From: JBFGCT01 sp041581055 | GTDB lineage: Bacteria; Actinomycetota; Acidimicrobiia; Acidimicrobiales; Ilumatobacteraceae | Assembly: GCA_041581055.1 (NCBI GenBank) | Contig: JBFGCT010000064.1 | Span: 1 to 19,642 of the forward strand | Direction: 5' to 3' | DNA length: 19,642 bases | Shown: positions 8,401 to 13,761 of the stretch, one piece after another | Layout: the number at the start of each line of letters is the position of its first letter | Position numbering within the stretch: the stretch's first letter is position 1 | Notes under the pieces: generated by a model | Databases searched by the model: none | The model's input: only the letters and a program-made list of their open reading frames with translations | Told to the model about the DNA's origin: nothing | Translations under genes and position numbers: made by a program

Positions 8401-9288
8401 TCAGCCGATGTCGCGGTTCCAGGGGAGGTCGGCGAGGAACCGCGAGGCGGCCGGGTGCGGGTCCATCGGGGTGTCGTCGGCGGACCGCACGACCTTCGGG
8501 TCGAGGTGGAGCTGGCAACCGGGGCACCAGTAGAGCAGCCGGTTGTGCTGCCCGAACCGGCGGCTGGCGATGCTCTCGCCACACCGATGGCATGGCTGCC
8601 CGTTGCGCCCGTACACCGCCAGGCCGCCCTTGACGCCGGGGACGGTGACGCGGCTGGCGCGATGGAGGTTCGCCCGTAACATGCTTGCCGCCGTGTTGAC
8701 GACCCGGACGGCGTCGAGCTCGCCGAGCGCGCCGACGGGCGCGAACGGGCTCAGCTCGTCGGCCCACAACACCTCGCAGCGGTAGACGTTGCCGACGCCG
8801 CACATCACGCGCTGGTCGAGCAGCACGTCGCCGAGCCGCGCGGTCGCGTCGGGGTACGACAGCAGCAGGTTGACGACCGCGCCGAGGTCGGTGCCGGGCG
8901 TGCACAGGTCCGGCCCGAGGCGGCCCATGCCGGGGTGCCGGCGGCGGTCGGGGGCGCGGTACGTCTCGACCACCGGCGCGTTGAAGCACACCGCCAACCA
9001 GTCCTCGACCTCGATCGACGCCCGCATGTCGTTGTACGGCTTGCGCCACTGATCGCCGATCCGGTACAGGTGCCACGAGCCCGACATCCGCATGTGGGTG
9101 TGCAGGATCAACCCGTCGTCCCACTCGATCTCGAGGTGCTTGCCGTGGCTCTCGACCCGCTCGACGATCCGGCCGGCCTCCGGTGTCGGGCCGACGAGCC
9201 GGGGGGCGTCGAAGCGGACCATCACCTTGCCGGCCAGGGCGGTGCGCAGGGCGCTCGCCGCCCGGTGGATCGTGTCGCCCTCAGGCAT
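8401..9288 (-). CDS. nei2: Fpg/Nei-family DNA glycosylase (endonuclease VIII-like, Nei2 type)
   Basis: A 295-aa base-excision repair enzyme that removes oxidised bases and cuts the abasic strand. The start at 9288 is fixed by MPEGDTIHRAA: Pro2 (exposed after Met removal) is the Schiff-base nucleophile and Glu3 the acid catalyst, so the 14-residue upstream extension of the open frame is rejected. Seen: conserved Lys50 in SHGKHLEIEW, the helix-two-turn-helix LLDQRVMCGVGNVYRCEVLW (157-176), and a C-terminal zinc finger with Cys233, Cys236, Cys255 and Cys258. EGDTIHRAA and the overall length fit actinobacterial Nei2 rather than Fpg (MutM), which begins MPELPEV. It lies 42 bp downstream of the DUF4916/Nudix-like gene on the same strand, probably one operon. 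Confidence 0.93.
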   Translation of the reverse strand: MPEGDTIHRAASALRTALAGKVMVRFDAPRLVGPTPEAGRIVERVESHGKHLEIEWDDGLILHTHMRMSGSWHLYRIGDQWRKPYNDMRASIEVEDWLAVCFNAPVVETYRAPDRRRHPGMGRLGPDLCTPGTDLGAVVNLLLSYPDATARLGDVLLDQRVMCGVGNVYRCEVLWADELSPFAPVGALGELDAVRVVNTAASMLRANLHRASRVTVPGVKGGLAVYGRNGQPCHRCGESIASRRFGQHNRLLYWCPGCQLHLDPKVVRSADDTPMDPHPAASRFLADLPWNRDIG

Positions 9289-9330
9289 CCCGAGCCACGA
9301 TAGGGGACGACCCCAGGCCTGCAGCGGCAC

Positions 9331-9882
9331 TTACGGCAGCTTGCCCACGTGCGCCAGCGCGAGCCGGATCAACCGATCGTGCCCGCCGGTCATCTCCATC
9401 CGCACCTCGGCGCTGACCGCCTCGGCTGGCGAGTACCAATCGAGGTCGAGCGCCTCCTGCGTCGGCTGGCACTCGCCCTCGACCGGGACGACGTAGGCCA
9501 AGCTCACCGCGTGGTGACGCGGATCGAAGAAGCCGGACCGGTCGGGGTTCGGGAAGTACTCGACGACGGTGAACGGCGTCGGGTTGGCGGGGACGCGGGG
9601 CAGCGCCAGCGGGCCGAGATCCTTCTCGCAGTGGCGCATCAGCGCCTCGCGGATGCGCTCGCCGAACAGCACGCGGCCGGTGACCACCATCCGGCTGATC
9701 GTCCCGTCGGCGGCCACCCGAAGCAGCATCCCGACCTCGGTCACGTTGCCCAGCGAGTCGACCCGCACCGGGATCGCGTCGACGTACACGATCGGGACAT
9801 GGGCGCGCACCAGCTCGAGATCCTCGGGCGACAACCAGCCCGGCTCGGTCTGGGTGCCCGCCCCCTCGCTGATTTCGGTCAC
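9331..9882 (-). CDS. DUF4916-type Nudix-fold protein with degenerate Nudix box
   Basis: A 183-aa protein beginning (GTG at 9882) MTEISEGAGTQTEPGWLSPE. The block PGWLSPEDLELVRAHVPIVYVDAIPVRVD is what I know from actinobacterial DUF4916/Nudix-hydrolase-like proteins. The Nudix box aligns at residues 69-90: GRVLFGERIREALMRHCEKDLG. The first Gly and Glu are kept, but the REUxEE core reads RHCEKD, so the usual metal-binding Glu pair is altered. Hydrolysis of a nucleoside-diphosphate substrate is therefore uncertain. No strong ribosome binding site is seen; the open frame extends upstream to 10110 but would overlap the divergent methyltransferase and is low-complexity there. It precedes the nei2-like gene by 42 bp, so a role in damage or nucleotide sanitation is possible by association only. 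Confidence 0.75.
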   Translation of the reverse strand: MTEISEGAGTQTEPGWLSPEDLELVRAHVPIVYVDAIPVRVDSLGNVTEVGMLLRVAADGTISRMVVTGRVLFGERIREALMRHCEKDLGPLALPRVPANPTPFTVVEYFPNPDRSGFFDPRHHAVSLAYVVPVEGECQPTQEALDLDWYSPAEAVSAEVRMEMTGGHDRLIRLALAHVGKLP

Positions 9883-9929
9883 GACCCGATGATCCCACGT
9901 CAGCCGGCCCGACCGGAGGATCTCCACGT

Positions 9930-9956
9930 CGCCGGGCGGAAGTCCGCCGCCCGGCG
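9930..9956. other. Inverted repeat in the divergent gap 9883-9976
   Basis: CGCCGGGCGG (9930-9939) pairs exactly with CCGCCCGGCG (9947-9956) across a 7-nt loop. It sits 20 bp before the methyltransferase start and 47 bp before the divergent Nudix-like start, so it could be an operator or a 5'-UTR hairpin. In such GC-rich DNA it may be chance. No convincing promoter was seen in this 94-bp gap. Confidence 0.4.
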
Positions 9957-9976
9957 GCGTCTGGGATGATGCCGTC

Positions 9977-10570
9977 GTGGACTCCGGTCGGGCGCGCTGG
10001 GACGAGCGACACACGGCCCACGGTCGCGCCGAGCCGACCGCCCCGGAGGCCCTCGCCGGCCGTGACGACTTGGCCGCGCTGCTGCCCGACGCCGGGCGGG
10101 CGCTCGACATCGCGTGCGGGGTCGGCGGCCAAACGCTGTGGCTCGCCGGCCGAGGGCTCCAGGTCGTGGCGCTCGACGTGTCACCGGCGGCGATTCGGCT
10201 GACGACGGAGGCGGCCGCCGCCCACGGGCTCGCCGGTCGGGTCGACGCGGTGGTGCACGACCTGGACGGCGGGTTGCCGGTCGACCTGGGGCGGTTCGAC
10301 GTCGTCGTGTGTCAGCGATTCCGCGACACCGCGCTGTACGCGCCGATCGTCCAGCTCCTCGCGCCCGGCGGTCTCGCGATCGTGACCGTGCTGTCGGCGG
10401 TCGGACTGGACGGCGAGCCGCGACGGTTCCACGCGCCGCCCGGCGAACTGCGCGCCGCGTTCGCCGCCGCCGCCGACGCGCCGCTCGACGCGCCGCTCGA
10501 CGTGCTGCTCGACGTGCTGCTCGACGTGGAGGCGCACGGCCTCGCCTCGATCGTGTTCAGGCGGCGCTGA
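9977..10570 (+). CDS. Class I SAM-dependent methyltransferase (TehB-like)
   Basis: A 197-aa protein with a Rossmann-type methyltransferase fold. Seen: motif I ALDIACGVGGQTLWLAGRG (42-60), which binds SAM; an acidic residue at the end of strand 2 (ALDVSPAAI, Asp67); a VVHDLDGGLP motif (92-100); RFDVVVCQRF (106-115); and APGGLAIVTV (129-138), the post-motif loop. WDERHTAHG near the N-terminus resembles TehB/thiopurine-type small-molecule methyltransferases. Substrate unknown. The start is GTG at 9977 with no clear ribosome binding site. It is single, divergent from the Nudix-like gene and convergent with the hydrolase gene. Codons 167-182 are built of 12-bp tandem repeats, giving DAPLDAPLDVLLDVLLDV, which may vary in copy number between strains. 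Confidence 0.85.
   Translation: MDSGRARWDERHTAHGRAEPTAPEALAGRDDLAALLPDAGRALDIACGVGGQTLWLAGRGLQVVALDVSPAAIRLTTEAAAAHGLAGRVDAVVHDLDGGLPVDLGRFDVVVCQRFRDTALYAPIVQLLAPGGLAIVTVLSAVGLDGEPRRFHAPPGELRAAFAAAADAPLDAPLDVLLDVLLDVEAHGLASIVFRRR
10475..10522 (+). repeat. Four 12-bp tandem repeats within the methyltransferase gene
   Basis: Two copies of GACGCGCCGCTC are followed by two of GACGTGCTGCTC and then a partial GACGTG. Being a multiple of three, each unit adds four residues (DAPL or DVLL) without breaking the frame. Confidence 0.9.
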
Positions 10571-10583
10571 CCGCCGCCGCGGC

Positions 10584-10613
10584 GGGCCGTTGCCGGCGTC
10601 GCGCCGGAGGCCC
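10584..10613. terminator. Hairpin between convergent methyltransferase and hydrolase genes
   Basis: The core CCGGCG-TCG-CGCCGG (10593-10607) lies inside outer arms GGGCC (10584-10588) and GGCCC (10609-10613), giving a long, nearly symmetrical GC stem. It fills the 47-bp gap between stops at 10570 and 10618, where a bidirectional terminator is expected. No T-run on either side. Confidence 0.55.
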
Positions 10614-10617
10614 GTGC

Positions 10618-11532
10618 TCAGGCGGATCGGACGTACGACCGCAACACCTCGCGCAGCGGCTCGTTGGTCAGCGGCCCAGGTTCGGTGGCGTCGAGGAACC
10701 CGAGGAGGGCGTCGGCGAACACCTCTGGGGCCTCGACGTGCGGGAAGTGCCCGACGCCCTCGAGGATCATCAGCTCGCTCGTGTCGATCAACTCGTGCGC
10801 CCGGTGCCCGTGCGACACCGGGATCACGCCGTCCCGGTCGCCCCACACGATCAGCGTCGGCACCCTGGCGGCGAGGTACAGCCGGTCGTGGGCGTTGACG
10901 CATTGGCCGCCCGGCTCGATGACGCCGCGCATCGTGCGCACGAACGCCCGGCGGTTCGAGGCGCCCGCCAGGGAGCTGTAGGACCGCCAGAACTCGCCGA
11001 GCCGTGGCGAGCGGATGTTGCGCCGGCCCAGGGCCCGCCCGACGCCGGTCGCGCGGTCGACGAGCGGCTTGGGGAACCACAGTGGCATCAGGTACTCGGC
11101 GCCGGGCAGCGTCAGGACCCGCAGCAGCCAGCTGACCTCGCGGCCGAGGCCTCCGCTGGCGACGAGCACCAACCGGTCGACCAGCTCGGGGTGTTGGTAG
11201 CCCAGTTGCATCGCGACCCCGCCGCCGAAGGAGTGCCCGACGATCGTCACCCCCGGCACGTCGAGCACCGCCAGCAGGTCGCGCAACCCGCTGGCGAAGG
11301 CGCCGAGCGAGTAGTCGCCCGTCGGCTTGGCCGACTCGCCGTGACCGAGCAGGTCCGGGGCGATCACGTCGTACCGCTCGGCGAGCGCCGGGATGACGTC
11401 GTCCCAGGTCTTGGAGCTTCCGGCGAGACCGTGGATCAGCAGGATCATCTCGGCGTTGCCCTCCCCGGCGCGCCGGAATCCGACGTCGTGTCCGTGGATC
11501 CGCACATGCTGCAGGGGAGGTCGCCGCGCCAT
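10618..11532 (-). CDS. Alpha/beta-fold hydrolase
   Basis: A 304-aa protein with the alpha/beta-hydrolase fold. Seen: oxyanion-hole segment LLIHGLAGSS (31-40), nucleophile elbow GHSFGG with Ser101, acid in WGDRDGVIP (probably Asp234), and His262 in GVGHFPHVEAPE. The triad is therefore complete. DLLGHGESAKP is typical of the epoxide hydrolase/haloperoxidase/esterase group, which cannot be separated further by eye. ATG at 11532 (MARRPPLQHVRIHG) was preferred to the ATG at 11565 because the domain begins soon after it. There is no signal peptide, so it is cytoplasmic. It is divergent from the ZnuC-like gene across 84 bp and convergent with the methyltransferase. Substrate unknown. Confidence 0.9.
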   Translation of the reverse strand: MARRPPLQHVRIHGHDVGFRRAGEGNAEMILLIHGLAGSSKTWDDVIPALAERYDVIAPDLLGHGESAKPTGDYSLGAFASGLRDLLAVLDVPGVTIVGHSFGGGVAMQLGYQHPELVDRLVLVASGGLGREVSWLLRVLTLPGAEYLMPLWFPKPLVDRATGVGRALGRRNIRSPRLGEFWRSYSSLAGASNRRAFVRTMRGVIEPGGQCVNAHDRLYLAARVPTLIVWGDRDGVIPVSHGHRAHELIDTSELMILEGVGHFPHVEAPEVFADALLGFLDATEPGPLTNEPLREVLRSYVRSA

Positions 11533-11589
11533 GGTTCCAGTATGGCGGGTGGAGGGGGCGCCCACGGCCCCAGGGGTGTTCCCGATTTT

Positions 11590-11604
11590 CGAGACTGAGT
11601 CTCA
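11590..11604. promoter_or_regulatory. 7-1-7 palindrome ahead of the ZnuC-like gene (candidate Fur-family operator)
   Basis: CGAGACTGAGTCTCA contains a perfect 6-1-6 inverted repeat (GAGACT-G-AGTCTC, 11591-11603); only the outermost pair fails. It ends 12 bp before the ATG at 11617. Fur/Zur-family operators have this 7-1-7 plan, though known actinobacterial Zur boxes are more AT-rich. With a Fur-family gene 1 kb away, regulation of this ATPase is a reasonable inference. Confidence 0.45.
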
Positions 11605-11616
11605 CTCGGCGCTAGC

Positions 11617-12468
11617 ATGCTCGTCTTGTCGACCGATGCTGAGCTCCGCGCGCCGCGCGACACCGGTCCAGCGGCCCCGGTGATCGAGGTGGACGGCGTG
11701 CGCGTCCGGCGCGGCCGCGCCGTGGCGCTCGTGGTCGACTCGCTGCGGATCTCGGCCGGCGTGACGGCGCTGGTCGGGTCGAACGGCTCGGGCAAGTCGA
11801 CGCTGCTGCACACGGTCGCCGGGCTGCTCAAGCCCGACCGCGGAACGATCCGGGTGCTCGGACGGCGACCGACCGAGGGGCGCCAAGCGGTGGCGTACGT
11901 CCTACAGGCACAGCACGCCTCCGAGCATCTGCTGGTGACCGCCCGCGAGGTGGTCGCGTTGGCTCGGGCCGCCCAGCGGGGGCCGTTCGGCCGGCTGCGC
12001 GCCGACGACCGGTCGGCGGTCGAGCGGGCGATGCGGCGGCTCGAGATCGCCGACCTCGCCCACCGCCACCTCGCCGACATGTCGGGCGGCCAGCGCCAGC
12101 GCGTGTTCGTGGCCCAGGGGCTCGCCCAGGACGCCGACATCCTGCTGCTCGACGAGCCGGTCGCCGGGCTCGATCTGGCGTCGGCGCAGGGCATCCGGCG
12201 GGTGATCGGCGAGGAGCGAGCCGCCGGACGGACGATCGTCCTCGCCACCCACGACCTGGAGGCAGCCGCCCGCGCCGACCACGTCGTGCTGCTCAACGGA
12301 CGCGTCGTCGCCGCCGGCACGCCGGCCGAGGTGCTCGTGCCGGAACGGCTGCGCGCCGCGTACGGGGCGCGCGTGCTCGAGCTCGACGGTGACACGCTGG
12401 CGGTCGACGATGGCGTCCACCACGCCGACCACGAGCACCATCACCACGACCCCCACCACGACCCCTGA
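11617..12468 (+). CDS. Metal ABC transporter ATP-binding protein (ZnuC-like) with His-rich tail
   Basis: A 283-aa ABC ATPase: Walker A GSNGSGKST (54-62), Q-loop Gln97, signature MSGGQRQR (155-162), Walker B ILLLDE (175-180), switch His212 (ATHD). The short helical domain with LVTAREVVALAR, and the AGLDLASAQGI stretch, match zinc/manganese uptake ATPases (ZnuC/TroB/MntB type). The C-terminus, about 268-283, is HHADHEHHHHDPHHDP, a metal-binding tail supporting a zinc or related metal role. The usual permease and binding-protein genes are not adjacent; downstream lie the 34-bp repeats and a Fur-family gene on the opposite strand. The permease may be elsewhere or lost. The ATG at 11617 has no clear ribosome binding site; roughly 20 residues precede the normal domain start, so a later start (GTG at 11681) is possible. 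Metal identity is inferred. Confidence 0.82.
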   Translation: MLVLSTDAELRAPRDTGPAAPVIEVDGVRVRRGRAVALVVDSLRISAGVTALVGSNGSGKSTLLHTVAGLLKPDRGTIRVLGRRPTEGRQAVAYVLQAQHASEHLLVTAREVVALARAAQRGPFGRLRADDRSAVERAMRRLEIADLAHRHLADMSGGQRQRVFVAQGLAQDADILLLDEPVAGLDLASAQGIRRVIGEERAAGRTIVLATHDLEAAARADHVVLLNGRVVAAGTPAEVLVPERLRAAYGARVLELDGDTLAVDDGVHHADHEHHHHDPHHDP

Positions 12469-12481
12469 CGCTCGCCCCACA

Positions 12482-12646
12482 CGTTTGCGTCGCGATTTCG
12501 GTGGGACGGGCGCTCACAATCGCGACGCAAACGGAGAGGCGGGGCGCTCACAATCGCGACGCAAACGGAGAGGCGGGGCGCTCACAATCGCGACGCAAAC
12601 GGAGAGGCGGGGCGCTCACAATCGCGACGCAAACGGAGAGGGGGCG
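12482..12646. repeat. 34-bp tandem repeat array with an inverted partial copy
   Basis: Four copies with a 34-bp period begin at 12511, 12545, 12579 and 12613, each CGCTCACAATCGCGACGCAA followed by ACGGAGAGGCGGGG. The first three are identical; the last drifts after 12640. CGTTTGCGTCGCGATT at 12482-12497 is the exact reverse complement of AATCGCGACGCAAACG at 12518-12533, so the first unit can fold into a 16-bp stem with a 20-nt loop. There are no unique spacers, so this is not CRISPR. The array lies between the convergent genes ending at 12468 and 12660, and its stem could serve as their terminator. Open frames across it (34 is not a multiple of 3) look like translation artefacts. Confidence 0.93.
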
Positions 12647-12659
12647 GCTGGGCGGCGGG

Positions 12660-13100
12660 TCAGGGGCAGCGGGCGCAGTGCCCGTAGACGTCGATCGCGT
12701 GATGGCGGGCCACGAAGCCCGCTTCGGCGGCGATCCGGTCGAAGGCGTCGTCGAGCGTCCGCTCGAGGCCGGCGGCCAGGGTGATGTCGCGCACGAGGCC
12801 GCACGCCTCGCAGATGAGGTGGTGATGGTGTTCGGTCAACTCCTCGGCGAGTTCGTAGCGCGCGTGGTCGCCGCCGTGGACGAGCCGGCGGATGACGCCC
12901 GCCTCCTCCATCAGCGACAGGTTGCGATAGGCCGAGCTCTGCGCCAGATCGGGCGAGAGATCGAGCAACTCCGGCAGCGTGACCGGCCGATCCGCGGCCC
13001 GCAGCCCGGTGACGATCGCCTTGCGGCCAGACGTGTACCGCAGGTCGCTCCCGGCCAGACGCTCGTTGACCGCGCGATCGAGATCCGTCATCGGCGCCAT
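12660..13100 (-). CDS. Fur-family metalloregulator (probably Zur)
   Basis: A 146-aa winged-helix repressor. Seen: N-terminal DNA-binding domain with YTSGRKAIVTGL (22-33) and recognition helix QSSAYRNLSLMEEAGVI (54-70), then the dimer/metal domain with HHHHLICEACG (91-101), HHAIDVYGHCARCP (133-146). The two CxxC pairs (Cys97/Cys100 and Cys142/Cys145) form the structural zinc site, and the His-rich segments are the usual sensory site. Known: Fur, Zur and Mur share this layout, so metal choice cannot be read directly. Proximity to a ZnuC-like ATPase with a His tail favours Zur. Start: ATG 13100, with ATG 13091 (three codons in) equally possible; neither has a strong ribosome binding site. It is divergent from the YCII-like gene. 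Confidence 0.88.
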   Translation of the reverse strand: MAPMTDLDRAVNERLAGSDLRYTSGRKAIVTGLRAADRPVTLPELLDLSPDLAQSSAYRNLSLMEEAGVIRRLVHGGDHARYELAEELTEHHHHLICEACGLVRDITLAAGLERTLDDAFDRIAAEAGFVARHHAIDVYGHCARCP

Positions 13101-13208
13101 CGAGTGACCCACGCTATCCGACCGAGCACACGGCCGACGCGCCGACGGCCTGGGCGCGGTTCCCGGCGCGTCGTGTCCGATCGGTTGATTACCGTTCGTC
13201 GTCATGGT

Positions 13209-13227
13209 GTCGCGGAGAGTCCGCGAC
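13209..13227. promoter_or_regulatory. Inverted repeat upstream of the YCII-like gene
   Basis: GTCGCGGA-GAG-TCCGCGAC has 8-bp perfect arms and a 3-nt centre and lies 16 bp before the ATG at 13244. A TACCGT -10-like hexamer at 13190-13195 would place the transcription start just before it, making it a 5'-UTR hairpin or a roadblock operator. The regulator is unknown. Confidence 0.45.
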
Positions 13228-13243
13228 GGACAAGGAGACAACG

Positions 13244-13558
13244 ATGAGCAAGTACGTGTTCGCCTACCACGGCGGCGGGACGCCGGAGACTCCCGAGGAG
13301 CAGGAGCAGGTCATGGCCGCGTGGGGCGCGTGGTTTGAAGACATGGGCGCCGCGGTCGTCGACGGCGGCAACCCGTTCGGCGAGGTCCGCACCGTCGCCT
13401 CCGACGGCAGCGTCAGCGCCGGTGGCGGCGCCAACCCGCTCACCGGGTACAGCGTCATCGACGCGCCGGACTTCGACGCCGCGCTCGGCCACGCCAAGGG
13501 CTGTCCGATCCTCAGCGGCGGTGGCTCGGTCGAGGTGGCCGAAGCGATCGACATGTGA
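13244..13558 (+). CDS. YCII-related (YciI-like) domain protein
   Basis: A 104-aa single-domain protein of the dimeric alpha/beta barrel-like YCII/DGPF family, with the usual length. Seen: MSKYVFAYHGG opens the first strand, EEQEQVMAAWGAWFEDMGAAVVDGG (18-42) is the helix and second strand, LTGYSVIDAPDFDAALGHAKGCPIL (66-90) the third strand and helix, and VEVAEAIDM the last. The conserved His and Asp of the putative active site are present. ATG at 13244 has an AAGGAGA ribosome binding site at 13232-13238. The family has no settled function; DGPF members are sometimes encoded beside ECF sigma factors, but none is visible here. It is followed by a hairpin terminator. Confidence 0.85.
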   Translation: MSKYVFAYHGGGTPETPEEQEQVMAAWGAWFEDMGAAVVDGGNPFGEVRTVASDGSVSAGGGANPLTGYSVIDAPDFDAALGHAKGCPILSGGGSVEVAEAIDM

Positions 13559-13569
13559 CGAGCGTTCAG

Positions 13570-13601
13570 CGCGTTCCGCGGTCATGTCACCGCGGAACGC
13601 G
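13570..13601 (+). terminator. Hairpin after the YCII-like gene
   Basis: CGCGTTCCGCGGT (13570-13582) pairs exactly with ACCGCGGAACGCG (13589-13601) across loop CATGTC. It begins 12 bp after the stop at 13558. No T-run, but the 13-bp stem is strong and well placed. Confidence 0.75.
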
Positions 13602-13639
13602 TGGCTCGCCGCCGGCGACGAATCGGTTCGCCTGCCGCG

Positions 13640-13659
13640 TTTGGGACCATAGTCCCTGC
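13640..13659. promoter_or_regulatory. DosR/DevR-like box 1
   Basis: TTTGGGACCATAGTCCCTGC. It contains GGGAC-N4-GTCCC with perfect arms, and 15 of 20 positions match the published mycobacterial DosR consensus TTSGGGACTWWAGTCCCSAA. The box lies 103 bp before the ATG at 13762. No dosR or dosS gene is in the window. Confidence 0.6.
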
Positions 13660-13662
13660 TCG

Positions 13663-13682
13663 CTGGGGACCAAGGACCCTAC
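13663..13682. promoter_or_regulatory. DosR/DevR-like box 2
   Basis: CTGGGGACCAAGGACCCTAC reads GGGAC-N4-GACCC, one change in the right arm, matching 14 of 20 positions of the DosR consensus. Its core starts 23 bp after that of box 1. Such tandem boxes, the proximal one near -35, are typical of DosR promoters; the -10-like hexamer at 13704 fits that placement. Confidence 0.5.
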
Positions 13683-13703
13683 GACGGGGGCGCCCCTGAG
13701 GGC

Positions 13704-13709
13704 ACAATG
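13704..13709 (+). promoter_or_regulatory. Candidate -10 element for the 13762 gene
   Basis: CACAAT matches TATAAT at four of six positions. It lies 22 bp after box 2, with the -35 position falling at the end of that box, and predicts a transcript start near 13716. There is no recognisable -35 hexamer, as would suit an activator-dependent promoter. Confidence 0.35.
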
Positions 13710-13718
13710 GTTGCAGAG

Positions 13719-13738
13719 CTTGTGATTGTTCTCACAAG
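13719..13738. promoter_or_regulatory. CRP-type palindrome
   Basis: CTTGTGA-TTGTTC-TCACAAG: 7-bp perfect arms with the exact CRP consensus TGTGA-N6-TCACA at 13721-13736. Mycobacterial CRP (Rv3676) uses the same core. Its position, 23 bp before the ATG and just after the predicted start, would favour repression. It could alternatively be a short RNA hairpin close to the ribosome binding site AAAGGA at 13748-13753. Confidence 0.6.
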
Positions 13739-13761
13739 GAAAACCAGAAAGGATTCCCCTC

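Noticed and set aside
12511..12646. CRISPR array
   Set aside because: The units are directly abutting with no unique spacers, and no cas genes are present.
12389..13247. Plus-strand open frames translating the 34-bp repeats (ALTIATQTE-type peptides)
   Set aside because: The repeat length is not a multiple of three, the frames run into the antisense of the Fur-family gene, and there is no ribosome binding site.
13687..13703. GGGGCGCCCC palindrome and GCCC-CTGA-GGGC stem between box 2 and the -10-like element
   Set aside because: They are short GC palindromes of a kind frequent by chance here; I saw no reason to assign a function.
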